64,000 nucleotides of DNA from Lacrimispora amygdalina (GCF_900205965.1 NZ_OAOF01000007.1:124001-188000); one strand, 5' to 3'; counted from the first letter of the stretch, positions 8,038-16,858 are shown. The notes: generated from the letters alone by a model not told the origin. Program-made: numbers and translations.

Positions 8038-8976
8038 ATGGATAATCTAATGACAGTCAGCAATTTAAAAAAGAGTTTTAAAGAAAATATTGTCCTGAAA
8101 GGAATCAGCTTTGGGATACGCCGGGGGGAAGTGCTTTGTATCTTAGGTCCCAACGGTGCAGGAAAGAGTACCACCATTAATATTCTAACCGCTGTACTGG
8201 GAAGTGATGAGGGGGATATTTTTTTTAAAGGCACAAAAATCAGTAAAATTCTTCGCAACTATAAGCAGTCAATCGGCATTGTTCCCCAGGATATAGCACT
8301 ATATGAAGAGTTAAGCGCAGAACGTAATTTGAGATTTTTTGCTTCTCTATACGGACTTTACGGCAGCAGGCTAAATGAAGCGGTAGAGGAGGCACTTACG
8401 TTTGCTGGCTTAAAAGACCGCAGAAAGGACAAGGTAAAAACCTTTTCAGGCGGTATGAAGAGGCGCCTTAATATTGCATGTGCCATAGCCCATCATCCGG
8501 AATTGGTCATTATGGATGAGCCTACGGTGGGAATTGATCCACAGAGCCGCAATCATATTCTTTCTTCCATTAAAAAGCTGCAAAATCAGGGTATGACAGT
8601 TATTTATACCACTCACTACATGGAAGAGGTGGAAGTGATATCATCACGGATCATTATTATGGATCACGGCGCTGTCATTGCAGAAGGAACCAAGGAAAGT
8701 TTGAAAGAGGATATTCAGAATGAAAAGAGGTATATCATAGAGGTTGAGGAAAATGGCACAATGGGGCATGATGAATTTTTTTCGGTTGAAGGTGTTAAGT
8801 CGGTAAAAATAGATGGTAATATTTTCGAGATCACATCTCTGAAAGGCATAGAAAATCTTGACCGTATCATCACCCTGTTAAGTGATCATGGCGAAAAAAT
8901 ACGAAATATTACAAGCGAGGCTGCAAGTCTTGAGATGGTTTTCTTAAAGCTGACGGGACGCAAGCTGCGTGACTGA
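8038..8976 (+). CDS. ABC-2 exporter, ATP-binding protein
   Basis: A 312-residue ATPase with Walker A GPNGAGKSTT (about residues 39-48), Q-loop VPQD, signature TFSGGMKRRLN, Walker B LVIMDEPTVGID and H-loop TTHYM. It has the extra C-terminal domain (about residues 220-312) common to the CcmA/DrrA-type exporters. It pairs with the two permeases that follow at 8993 and 9730, which almost touch. Such systems export drugs, lipids or peptides; the cargo cannot be read from sequence. AAGGAGAG lies 9 bases upstream of the start. The MalT-like LuxR gene just downstream is the likely regulator. Confidence 0.9.
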   Translation: MDNLMTVSNLKKSFKENIVLKGISFGIRRGEVLCILGPNGAGKSTTINILTAVLGSDEGDIFFKGTKISKILRNYKQSIGIVPQDIALYEELSAERNLRFFASLYGLYGSRLNEAVEEALTFAGLKDRRKDKVKTFSGGMKRRLNIACAIAHHPELVIMDEPTVGIDPQSRNHILSSIKKLQNQGMTVIYTTHYMEEVEVISSRIIIMDHGAVIAEGTKESLKEDIQNEKRYIIEVEENGTMGHDEFFSVEGVKSVKIDGNIFEITSLKGIENLDRIITLLSDHGEKIRNITSEAASLEMVFLKLTGRKLRD

Positions 8977-8992
8977 GAAAGGAGAGTTAGAT

Positions 8993-9733
8993 ATGCGTCG
9001 TTTTATAACAATTTTTAAAATGGATTTTGGCAATTTATTTAAAAATCCGGTTCTTGTTGGATATAATACTGCATTTGCAGGTTTATTAATATTAATCCTG
9101 GGCTATTTGTGCGGAGGGGATTATGCTGACAGTAACACTGCATATCAGTATTATACAATTTCTCTTATCATCTATGGTATGTTAAACGGTGCAATGACTG
9201 CCTCCAACTGTTTTATGGAACGGGATATTAAACGGGCAAATCTTCGGATTATTTATTCCCCGGCCGGAGGTTTTTCGGTTTATTTTTCCAAAATGACTGC
9301 GTCATTTCTTTTTAATTATATCCTGCATTCACTGCTGCTTATAATTTTGTGCCCGCTGCTCCATGTCAGCCTTGGGAGCAATCCGGCCTTTTTTATTATT
9401 TTAATGGCACCGGTAGAATTTGCAGCATCGGCTCTTGGGATTTTCTTCTGCTGTGTATTCCATTGTGAAGAGATCACCAGTACATTGCTTAGTACGGTGA
9501 TCAGTCTGCTTTGTGTTTTGGGAGGAACCTTCTTTTCCCTCGATGGAATGGGCAGTGTAATGGCCTTTGCTACAAAGATATCACCTGTAAGGTGGATGAA
9601 TGAAGCGTTCTTTACGCTATCCTGCGACAACAGTTTCCAGTATTTCTGGCCGGTATTTATCACTGCAGCAGTACTTTCTGTGCTGCTGACAATGGGCTGT
9701 GGTTTATTTTTCAGAACGGAGGATTATATATGA
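8993..9733 (+). CDS. ABC-2 type permease (first subunit)
   Basis: A 246-residue membrane protein with about six hydrophobic segments, including GFAGLLILILGYL-like helix 1 and a final ITAAVLSVLLTMGCGLFF helix. It is an ABC-2 membrane domain of the DrrB/YadH type. The ATG at 8993 has GGAGAG 7 bases upstream and is preferred over a GTG at 8969, which lies inside the ATPase gene. Its last bases overlap the start of the next permease (ATGA at 9730), so the two are translationally coupled. The subunits probably form a heterodimeric pore. Confidence 0.85.
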   Translation: MRRFITIFKMDFGNLFKNPVLVGYNTAFAGLLILILGYLCGGDYADSNTAYQYYTISLIIYGMLNGAMTASNCFMERDIKRANLRIIYSPAGGFSVYFSKMTASFLFNYILHSLLLIILCPLLHVSLGSNPAFFIILMAPVEFAASALGIFFCCVFHCEEITSTLLSTVISLLCVLGGTFFSLDGMGSVMAFATKISPVRWMNEAFFTLSCDNSFQYFWPVFITAAVLSVLLTMGCGLFFRTEDYI

Positions 9734-10710
9734 GAACTTTTACAACCACCTTTATTAACATTTATGAACGGACGATTCCCCGCCTTGTTTCCATGATTTT
9801 ATTAACAGTATTCACCCTTGCCTCCATGGTGCTTGCAGTTCATTTGACGGATGTTCAGCAGGTAAAAGGCCGGATTGTTCTGGTAACGGATAAATCTGCT
9901 GAAATGTTACCTAAAAGCTCTTCAAGACTTAACATCGCTGTCTCCGCAGAAAAACCGCCTTATTCTGCACTGGTAGAACAAAAGTATGATGCTTATGTAA
10001 CAATCGGAGCAAACGGTGATTATCAGATTCAGACACTTCGGGATGACGACTATAAAAACATGGTGCTTACACTGATGAAAAATCCGGACGCCGTTCTTAA
10101 GGATAGTAAAATACCCAGGGGTGTGGGCGCAAATATTATAGGTTTCATGATGATGTTTATTCTCATACAGGTTTTTGGCAGTCTGTTTGCATTTGCAGAT
10201 GATAAGGAGCAGGAACAAATGCGGCGGATTACAGCAGCACCGGTTTCCTTTGGCGGTTATCTTGCAGCACATTGTGCCTACTGCCTGTCCATGTTTCTGC
10301 CGGAATATATCCTGTTAATTATATTAAAACTCTGGGGATTTGATATTGGCTTTACGCTTTTACAATATGCTGGTCTGTTAGTCGTAATGGAATTATTTGG
10401 AATTTCCTTCGCACTCTTATTATATACACTGATTAACAAACCGGATAATGCTTCCATGCTTGGCAGATCCATTGTTGTTTTAACATCAATGCTTGCAGGC
10501 AGCTTTTATTTGCTCAGTAAAAAAAATATTTTACTGGATCTGATTATTAAGATACTGCCTCAAAAACAGTTAATGAATTTTGTTGAGTACATGGAACGGG
10601 GAGAGGCATGGCATCACAGTTTCAGCATTATATATGTGATTGCGGTTTCCGCTGTCATGTTTATGGTTTCCTGCTCCGTATTACGAATGAAATATATGAA
10701 AAGGGTATGA
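9730..10710 (+). CDS. ABC-2 type permease (second subunit)
   Basis: A 326-residue membrane protein. One N-terminal helix (about residues 17-37) is followed by a roughly 100-residue extracellular region and then five or six helices, the YhgE/ABC-2 membrane 3 layout. The extracellular part contains VLVTDKSAEMLPKSSSRL and a short beta-rich stretch. The start overlaps the previous stop by 4 bases. With 8038 and 8993 it completes an exporter of one ATPase and two unlike permeases. Confidence 0.85.
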   Translation: MRTFTTTFINIYERTIPRLVSMILLTVFTLASMVLAVHLTDVQQVKGRIVLVTDKSAEMLPKSSSRLNIAVSAEKPPYSALVEQKYDAYVTIGANGDYQIQTLRDDDYKNMVLTLMKNPDAVLKDSKIPRGVGANIIGFMMMFILIQVFGSLFAFADDKEQEQMRRITAAPVSFGGYLAAHCAYCLSMFLPEYILLIILKLWGFDIGFTLLQYAGLLVVMELFGISFALLLYTLINKPDNASMLGRSIVVLTSMLAGSFYLLSKKNILLDLIIKILPQKQLMNFVEYMERGEAWHHSFSIIYVIAVSAVMFMVSCSVLRMKYMKRV

Positions 10711-10783
10711 AAGCGAGACATTTCTTGTCAAAGCCGGTTTCCTGCATTACAATGTCAGTAACAAATAAACGACAGGTGAATAA

Positions 10784-13408
10784 ATGATGGAGCATTCTAC
10801 AGAAATATTACTTCTAACTACAAAACTAAAAATACCGGCACCCCGCAAGAATTACATTGTGCGCCATGGGTTGTTTGAGCAGCTCTCCAAGTGCAGGGAT
10901 ATGAGCATTATCTTTCTAAGCGGGGGTGCCGGCACTGGTAAAACAACGCTTCTTTCATCCTTTATTCATGAGAAGGAGCTTAAAAATGTATGCTGGCTGT
11001 CACTGGATTTTGCCAATACCAATGTTTATTCTTTCTGGCTCTATTTTACTGCGTCAGTCAGCCAGTTTTTACAGGATGAAGGAAACCTTCTGGATCTGAT
11101 GAGAATGAATCCGGACACCAAATATATGGAGAATGTGCTGATTACGCTGATTAACCGTTTGTGGGGCGACGATGAATATTATATGGTGTTAGATGATGTT
11201 CACTACATTCGTGATGAAGCTCTTATTCGAACTTTTGAATTTTTTATTGAGGCGATGCCTTCTAATTTTCATTTCTTTATGCTTTCCAGGGATGACCCAC
11301 CTGTTTATTTAGGCCCCATGGCAGTATCCGGCCGTTTGCTGTTCATTGACGGAAAACAGTTGCAGCTGACGAAAGAAGAGGGAATGGAATTTCTCAGAGG
11401 CACCATGAAGCTGGCAGACAGTGAGGAAGAATTAAACCAATTGAACCACTATGCTGAGGGGTGGATTGGAGGGCTTCAGCTTGCGGCGGCAGCCAAAGCG
11501 GCGGGAAAGTACTCTGGTCAGCTGCTGCGTGCCGGGGGCGGAATTGCTTCCCAATATCTGACCCGTGAAATTATTGATGCTCTTACGGAAAAAGAACGGG
11601 ATTTTTTGATAAAAACAGGTTATCTGTCTTATTTTGATGCAGATATCTGCAGTAAGCTATTTGTGGGATTTACAAAACCGGATTTCAATCAGATGATGGA
11701 ACGGCTCATGGAAAAAAATCTGTTTGTCATCTGCCTGGACGAACAAAACGGAATATATCGCTATCACAATATTTTATCGGAATATTTAAAACAGCAGTTT
11801 CTCTGCCTTTCTGAAGAACAAAAGGCAGAATGTTATCGGATAACGGCAGGAGCTTTTGAAGAAAAGGGGGATTATGAGGAAGCTTTAGGAGAGTATTGTG
11901 AGGCTGGTAATTATAATGAGGTAATGCGTCTGGCAAAATCAATGGAAGGCAGGATAGAAGCATGGAATTATCTTGATAAGGTTCCGATTGAGCTTTTATT
12001 TCAGGATACGGATCTTGCTGCCCAGTGTTTTATTTATAATTTGGGAAATTTAAATATGGAACGCTGCCATGTTATATATGAGAAGTTTAAGGAACTGTAT
12101 GAAGATTCTGATTTGTTTAGTATTGTAGACTTTGCGCAGATCTATTTTACCAATGAAAATGGGATTTTGCCTCAATATCCGGCACTGACAGATAAACAGA
12201 TTGATAAGATTCCTTATGGACCTGTGGTAAAAGCTGTGCTGCTGATTGAAAATGCCGGCGCATTATTGGAAAAAATGCAATATGAGGAAGCGGAAAACTG
12301 CATCATAAAGGGGATTAAAATTGCTGCCGGTTTGAATCCTTTTATTGGCTTTTTTGCTTATAATCAGCTGGGTCAGGTTTACGAAGAGATGGGACGGTTA
12401 AATGACAGCTTTTCCTGTTATGCCAAATCAAAAGAAGTACTGAAACCAATCAATGGATTAATGGGGATAGAAACTAATTATTACTTTGGTCTGGCTGGAG
12501 TATATATGCGCAGAATGGAGCTGGAGCAGGCAGAAATAGAGCTGGAGTATTCCAAACGCCTGTTGGAAGAACGTCATATTCATGTGGATATCACTGATAT
12601 GACGCTGGATTACCATCTTGCTGAGATGAAGTTTCTACACGGTGATAACGACACAGCAGTTTCTTATGTTGAAGGTATTTTGACTGAGTATCCTAATTAT
12701 AGTGTGCTTACTCTGGGACGTCTGCTTTATGAGCTTGCCTGTATTGACAGACTCCCGGAAAGCCTTTCTGATAATATCTTAAAAGAGCTGGATGCAACAA
12801 ACAAATATAGTAAGCAGCCGCTTATGAAACTGCTGCGTGGACGGATTCTGTTTAAGCTAGGCAGTACGGCTGAGGCATTGAAAGAAACAGAAGAAATACT
12901 GACCTCCTCCCGCTTAAACCATAATATGCTTCGACTTGTGGAAGCTGATATTTTGAAAATTTATATGCTTTTCCATTTGCCTGATAAGTCTGCCAGCCAG
13001 CGGGAAATCAGAAATCTGCTGGTTGAAGCCATTCATTATGCGCAGGAAAACCGAATTCTTATGCCATTTTATCTTGACCGTAATACACTACTGCCTATGC
13101 TGAGGGAAATATATCAAAAATCAGCTGGAAACCAGTTGTTGAGTGCTGCGGAAACGGCTTTCTTAGGTGAAACCATTGTGATTTGCGGAGGCCAGACTTA
13201 TAAGGAGAATAAGCCGGAGCTGCTGTCAGCCCGTGAAAATGAGGTGTTAAGCCAGCTTGCTCAAGGTATTACCAACCGGGAGATTGCTGAGAAGCTTTGC
13301 ATATCCCAGGCTACGGTGAAAACCCATGTGCTCAGTATATTTGGCAAACTTGGAGTATCCTCCCGGATGCTTGCGGTGGAAAAAGCAAGGAAAGAAGGAC
13401 TCATATAA
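10784..13408 (+). CDS. MalT-like LuxR-family ATP-dependent transcriptional regulator
   Basis: An 874-residue STAND-type regulator. The N-terminal P-loop is SGGAGTGKTTLL (residues 46-57) and the Walker B-like region is YYMVLDDVHYI. A helical winged region and a long TPR-like helical array (about residues 380-790) follow. The C-terminal LuxR HTH reads LSARENEVLSQLAQG...NREIAEKLCISQATVKTHV. Start context is weak (ACAGGTGA about 7 bases upstream, tandem ATG ATG). Such regulators bind an inducer or partner protein, hydrolyse ATP and activate promoters. Its place right after the ABC-2 exporter suggests it controls that exporter, possibly with the exported compound as signal. This is inference from neighbourhood. 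Confidence 0.85.
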   Translation: MMEHSTEILLLTTKLKIPAPRKNYIVRHGLFEQLSKCRDMSIIFLSGGAGTGKTTLLSSFIHEKELKNVCWLSLDFANTNVYSFWLYFTASVSQFLQDEGNLLDLMRMNPDTKYMENVLITLINRLWGDDEYYMVLDDVHYIRDEALIRTFEFFIEAMPSNFHFFMLSRDDPPVYLGPMAVSGRLLFIDGKQLQLTKEEGMEFLRGTMKLADSEEELNQLNHYAEGWIGGLQLAAAAKAAGKYSGQLLRAGGGIASQYLTREIIDALTEKERDFLIKTGYLSYFDADICSKLFVGFTKPDFNQMMERLMEKNLFVICLDEQNGIYRYHNILSEYLKQQFLCLSEEQKAECYRITAGAFEEKGDYEEALGEYCEAGNYNEVMRLAKSMEGRIEAWNYLDKVPIELLFQDTDLAAQCFIYNLGNLNMERCHVIYEKFKELYEDSDLFSIVDFAQIYFTNENGILPQYPALTDKQIDKIPYGPVVKAVLLIENAGALLEKMQYEEAENCIIKGIKIAAGLNPFIGFFAYNQLGQVYEEMGRLNDSFSCYAKSKEVLKPINGLMGIETNYYFGLAGVYMRRMELEQAEIELEYSKRLLEERHIHVDITDMTLDYHLAEMKFLHGDNDTAVSYVEGILTEYPNYSVLTLGRLLYELACIDRLPESLSDNILKELDATNKYSKQPLMKLLRGRILFKLGSTAEALKETEEILTSSRLNHNMLRLVEADILKIYMLFHLPDKSASQREIRNLLVEAIHYAQENRILMPFYLDRNTLLPMLREIYQKSAGNQLLSAAETAFLGETIVICGGQTYKENKPELLSARENEVLSQLAQGITNREIAEKLCISQATVKTHVLSIFGKLGVSSRMLAVEKARKEGLI

Positions 13409-13580
13409 GTCCCGAAAAAACGTAGTATTAATACCTTCGATAATAGGCCTGTACTGAGTGTCAACCTTTTTGGCTCAGAGAATGACCGGGTTAAGATATC
13501 TTCTTTTTTGGATAAAGCAGTTTTGGAACTGTACAAAGTATGAAGGGAATTAATAACAGGGACAACGCGCAGATTCCGGC

Positions 13581-13609
13581 TTGACAAAAGTGTATAGCAG
13601 CCATATACT
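13581..13609 (+). promoter_or_regulatory. sigma-A promoter of the MarR gene with embedded operator
   Basis: TTGACA (13581-13586), a 17-base spacer and TATACT (13604-13609) form a near-consensus promoter. The palindrome GTATAGCAGCCATATAC (13592-13608) fills the spacer and overlaps the -10 box, so a bound repressor would block polymerase. The expected transcription start (about 13616) falls on the ATG itself. Confidence 0.8.
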
Positions 13610-13615
13610 TGTGGT

Positions 13616-14089
13616 ATGGATAAAATAATAGCAAACAAACATCAAATTGCATATGATTCACTTCATTTTGCTTTTGCCTTAATTGAGCTGGATAAGAAAA
13701 CTCGTTACTATGGAACAGATGTGCCTATTTTTCATTCTGAGATACATGTAATAATGGCGATTGCTGAGCATCCCGGCATCCATGTAGGCGGATTAGCCGA
13801 TATCCTGGGAGTGACGAAAGGGGCTGTTTCTGAGATACTTAAAAAGTTGGAGAGAAAGGCTCTGATTATAAAGGAAGTTGATGAACTTAACTTGTCCAGA
13901 TATACGCTGCATCTGACTGCCAAGGGTAAAAAGGCTCATAGTAATCATATGCATTACCATATGGTCTTAAACAGTATGGTTGAAGAACAACTGGAAGATG
14001 CTTCAGAGCATGATCTGAAATTTTTATCAGACTTTTTGTCAGCCCTGATCAGCAAGGTTAAAGTTTTTAACGATAATTTAGAGGAGTAA
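13616..14089 (+). CDS. MarR-family transcriptional regulator
   Basis: A 157-residue winged-helix regulator. The recognition region is GGLADILGVTKGAVSEILKK (about residues 59-78) and the wing contains LSRYTLHLTAKGKK, as in MarR proteins. N- and C-terminal helices provide the dimer interface. No internal Met or ribosome site gives a better start. The ATG at 13616 coincides with the expected transcript 5' end, so the mRNA is probably leaderless. An operator-like palindrome overlaps its own promoter, and two more copies precede the next two genes, which suggests autoregulation and control of the whole cluster. The ligand is unknown. Confidence 0.85.
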   Translation: MDKIIANKHQIAYDSLHFAFALIELDKKTRYYGTDVPIFHSEIHVIMAIAEHPGIHVGGLADILGVTKGAVSEILKKLERKALIIKEVDELNLSRYTLHLTAKGKKAHSNHMHYHMVLNSMVEEQLEDASEHDLKFLSDFLSALISKVKVFNDNLEE

Positions 14090-14101
14090 AATTTTAACAA
14101 T

Positions 14102-14120
14102 GTGTATGGTAGCCATACAC
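14102..14120. promoter_or_regulatory. second copy of the cluster palindrome (operator)
   Basis: GTGTATGG-TAG-CCATACAC is a perfect inverted repeat with 8-base arms, 12 bases after the MarR stop codon and 32 bases before the small gene at 14152. A TTAACA at 14094-14099 could be a -35 box, with TACACA (14116-14121) as a weak -10. Confidence 0.7.
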
Positions 14121-14151
14121 ATTTTACGCCGCTTAGTTAGGAGGTACTAAC

Positions 14152-14373
14152 ATTAAAAAGAAATATTTATCAAAACCATCTGGAATAGCTGGCGACAAAA
14201 AATTGGATGAGAGGCAGTATAAACAAAAATTTGCAGCAGAAGAAAGAGCTATACAAACAATTTATCATGCATTTACTTCTTATGGCCCTTTTTTAAACTT
14301 TAATCCATATGAATTCACATTTTCCATACCGTTTAACGCATCAGATGATGAATTGAGTGAACAAGATGACTAA
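14152..14373 (+). CDS. small protein (73 residues) with an apparent ATT start codon
   Basis: An open frame of 74 codons begins with ATT AAA AAG, 7 bases after a perfect TAGGAGG ribosome site. There is no ATG, GTG or TTG in frame until a TTG at 14203. The protein is hydrophilic with a basic N-terminus (IKKKYLSKPSG), a central helix (about residues 18-45, DERQYKQKFAAEERAIQTIY) and an acidic tail ending SDDELSEQDD. No family is recognised. It sits between the MarR and DtxR genes and has its own copy of the shared palindrome upstream. ATT initiation is known from infC and can make translation sensitive to initiation factor 3. The coding call rests on ribosome site, length and position only. Confidence 0.5.
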   Translation: MKKKYLSKPSGIAGDKKLDERQYKQKFAAEERAIQTIYHAFTSYGPFLNFNPYEFTFSIPFNASDDELSEQDD

Positions 14374-14388
14374 AATTTTCAATAAAGA

Positions 14389-14403
14389 GTATGGCAACCA
14401 TAC
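14389..14403. promoter_or_regulatory. third copy of the cluster palindrome (operator)
   Basis: GTATGG-CAA-CCATAC, a perfect inverted repeat with 6-base arms, followed by ACATTTCACATTA. It lies 27 bases upstream of the DtxR-type start at 14430 and shares arms and downstream context (ACATTT) with the copy at 14102. Confidence 0.7.
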
Positions 14404-14429
14404 ACATTTCACATTATGGAGGATTTACG

Positions 14430-14831
14430 ATGTATCAAAATATGCATTATAGTTCAGGTAAAAAACTCAGCCCGTCAAAGGAGGAATATTTAAAGGCTAT
14501 ATTCCTTTTGTCGGAAAAGGAGCATGCAGTGCGTTCCATAGATCTTGCCGTTTATTTAGGAGTTTCCAAGCCAAGTGTAAATAATACCATAACAATCCTT
14601 CAGGAGAGAGGACTGGTAATAAAGCCGTTAGGCGGTGAAATCTGTCTTACTGATGAAGGGCGTAAACAGGGGAAAAGAATTACTTCCAAATATCAGCTGC
14701 TGAAACAATTTTTGGTAGCCTGCTGTAAGGTTAATGAGGAGACAGCCAGTAAGGATGCCTGTAAAATAGAGCATTTTATCAGTGACGAATCTGTTATGGC
14801 TTTAGAAAAGTATTGTAGTGAGATAAAATAA
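14430..14831 (+). CDS. DtxR-family iron-type metalloregulator, short form
   Basis: A 133-residue regulator with an N-terminal winged helix (SIDLAVYLGVSKPSVNNTI, residues 36-54) and the start of the dimerisation domain. It lacks the SH3-like domain, as MntR does. The region DACKIEHFIS keeps Cys111, Glu114 and His115 in the C-x2-E-H order of the DtxR/IdeR site, which favours iron over manganese. The residue equivalent to the ancillary-site His79 of DtxR is Tyr here. ATG 14430 has TGGAGGA 6-8 bases upstream; a longer start at 14391 lies inside the palindrome and is rejected. Either this protein or MarR could bind the three palindromes. Confidence 0.8.
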   Translation: MYQNMHYSSGKKLSPSKEEYLKAIFLLSEKEHAVRSIDLAVYLGVSKPSVNNTITILQERGLVIKPLGGEICLTDEGRKQGKRITSKYQLLKQFLVACCKVNEETASKDACKIEHFISDESVMALEKYCSEIK

Positions 14832-14915
14832 TTTTTCAGTATCAGTTTACATATTCAGACCTTTTTCCTTTTTATGAAATGAATGCATTCAATAAAAATA
14901 ACAGGAGGAATATGT

Positions 14916-16652
14916 ATGTTAAAAGTGAAAAGAGTGTTGGCCTTTCTGATGAGTATTCTGCTGGTGATATCAATGGTTCCGGAGATTCCGGCACTGGCAG
15001 CGAATACGATGACAGTGGATTGTGCCAATGTAGTAAGAGAAGTGACTCATTGTGCCAGTGGTTCTCTGTATGGTATGACAGAGAATATTCCAGCTGATGT
15101 AAATGGACTTGTAGCGCCCTTAAAGCCCTATGTTATGAGGAATCCTGCCAGGGGCGGAAACGGAAATCAGCATCCGTTTGGGGATGCAATTCTGGTATCC
15201 CAGAAGCTGGCGTCTGTTCCCAGCGCGAGGGTATCCATTGATTTAGCAGATATGCTGCCTGGCTGGCCGTACCGCTGGCCTGGAATGACCAGCTGGCTGA
15301 ATCAGGTAAGGTCTTTTATTAATGATAAAAAAGCATCAGGCCGCAATAATTATTATGGTTATGAAATCTGGAATGAGCCAGGGGGTACCTGGAATTCAGC
15401 CAACGGAAGTTTTAATGATATGTGGAAACAGACCTATGATGTAATCCGCGCCAATGACCCGGGTGCCAAAATCATAGGCCCTTGTGAGAGCTATTACAAC
15501 AATTCCCGCATGAAGGATTTCCTGATTTTTTGTAAAGCTAATCACTGCATGCCTGATATTATGAGCTGGCATGAGCTGTCAGGCGGACCGAAGACAATTG
15601 CTCCCAACCTTAGAACCTATCGGGCGTTGGAAGCCTCTCTGGGAATTAGTCCGCTGCCAATCAGCATCAATGAATACTGTGATCCGGATCATAATCTGGA
15701 AGGCCAGCCAGGTTCTTCCGCACGTTTTATTGCAAAATTTGAGCGTCACAAGGTTGAAAGTGCCTGTATCACATGGTGGTTTGTACCGACTCCAGGCAGG
15801 CTTGGCAGTCTTCTTGCAACCAATACAGAAAAAGGTGCAGGCTGGTATTTTTATAAATGGTATGGAGATATGACCGGAAACATGGTTTTTGTTACTCCGC
15901 CTAACGATGACAGCGATCTGGTGGATGGCGCAGCCTGCGTTGATTCCAATGCAAAATACGTAAGCTTTATTTTTGGAGGTCCCAATGACGGAACTGTGAA
16001 TACAACCTTTAAAAACCTGCCTTCCTTTATTGGCTCCACTGCATCTGTAAAAGTGGAAAAGATAGACTGGGTAAGCAAGGATACCGTATCCAGAGGACCA
16101 GTAGTTCTGTCTTCCTCCACTTATCCCGTGGTAAACGGGCAGATTTCCGTAAATTTGTCCGGATGTAATAACAGCTCCGGCTACCGGATTTATATCACTC
16201 CTGGAACAGGAACAAATACGGGGATTGTTTCCGGAGAGACTTATAAACTGATTAACAGAGGCAGCGGCAAAGCTCTGGATGTGACCAATGGATCTGCCGA
16301 AGACGGTGCTGATGTGATTCAGTGGGGCTATAGCGGCCAGAATAATCAGAAATGGGTCCTGACAGATACAGGGAATGGGTATAAGCTGAGCAATATAAAG
16401 AGCGGAAAGGTTCTGGATGTTTATAAGAATTCCAAAGAGGACGGAGCTGATGTAATTCAGTGGACGGACAATGGACAGAATAACCAGAGGTGGAATTTAA
16501 TTGATCTTGGAAATGGTTATTACAATCTTGTAAATGTAAACAGCGGTAAGCTTCTGGATGTGGAAAAGGGCTCAACGGCTGATGGAGGAAATGTAATTCA
16601 GTGGAGCAGCAACAACGGGTATAATCAGCAGTGGCAGATTACAGCGCCATAA
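14916..16652 (+). CDS. secreted clan GH-A glycoside hydrolase with C-terminal ricin-type (CBM13) lectin domain
   Basis: A 578-residue extracellular enzyme. The signal peptide spans residues 1-28 (cleavage after PALA). The catalytic (beta/alpha)8 barrel shows YEIWNEP with the candidate acid/base Glu154 and ISINEY with the candidate nucleophile Glu253, the clan GH-A pattern closest to GH39-like enzymes. A beta-sandwich extension (about 330-435) follows. A beta-trefoil lectin (about 438-578) has three QxW repeats: NQKWVL, NQRWNL and NQQWQI, each after DVIQW- or NVIQW-like motifs. Start 14916 has ACAGGAGGA 7 bases upstream. It probably attacks a plant or host polysaccharide outside the cell; the exact substrate is unknown. 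A terminator follows at 16672. Confidence 0.8.
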   Translation: MLKVKRVLAFLMSILLVISMVPEIPALAANTMTVDCANVVREVTHCASGSLYGMTENIPADVNGLVAPLKPYVMRNPARGGNGNQHPFGDAILVSQKLASVPSARVSIDLADMLPGWPYRWPGMTSWLNQVRSFINDKKASGRNNYYGYEIWNEPGGTWNSANGSFNDMWKQTYDVIRANDPGAKIIGPCESYYNNSRMKDFLIFCKANHCMPDIMSWHELSGGPKTIAPNLRTYRALEASLGISPLPISINEYCDPDHNLEGQPGSSARFIAKFERHKVESACITWWFVPTPGRLGSLLATNTEKGAGWYFYKWYGDMTGNMVFVTPPNDDSDLVDGAACVDSNAKYVSFIFGGPNDGTVNTTFKNLPSFIGSTASVKVEKIDWVSKDTVSRGPVVLSSSTYPVVNGQISVNLSGCNNSSGYRIYITPGTGTNTGIVSGETYKLINRGSGKALDVTNGSAEDGADVIQWGYSGQNNQKWVLTDTGNGYKLSNIKSGKVLDVYKNSKEDGADVIQWTDNGQNNQRWNLIDLGNGYYNLVNVNSGKLLDVEKGSTADGGNVIQWSSNNGYNQQWQITAP

Positions 16653-16671
16653 TTGGAATGTTTTAAACTGG

Positions 16672-16704
16672 GCATCCTGTCTGAAATCTGGACAGGGTGC
16701 TTTT
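16672..16704 (+). terminator. intrinsic terminator after the GH-A glycosidase
   Basis: GCATCCTGTC and GACAGGGTGC form a 10-bp stem (one G-U pair) with a 9-base loop, followed by TTTT. Confidence 0.75.
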
Positions 16705-16858
16705 GCATGTATGTTTACACATCGTAAAATGTGAAACGGGAGGTACGGGCGCAGAACACAAAGCTGCTTGGATTCGTCTGTGACAGGAAAAAATAATGTT
16801 AACAATATACTCTATTTTAGAATATTATAGTAAGTAAGGTTAATGAAGAAGGCTTATA

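Noticed and set aside
14879..15097. Overlapping frame at the start of the GH-A gene
   Set aside because: It shares the ribosome site but lies out of frame with the clear signal peptide and stops early.
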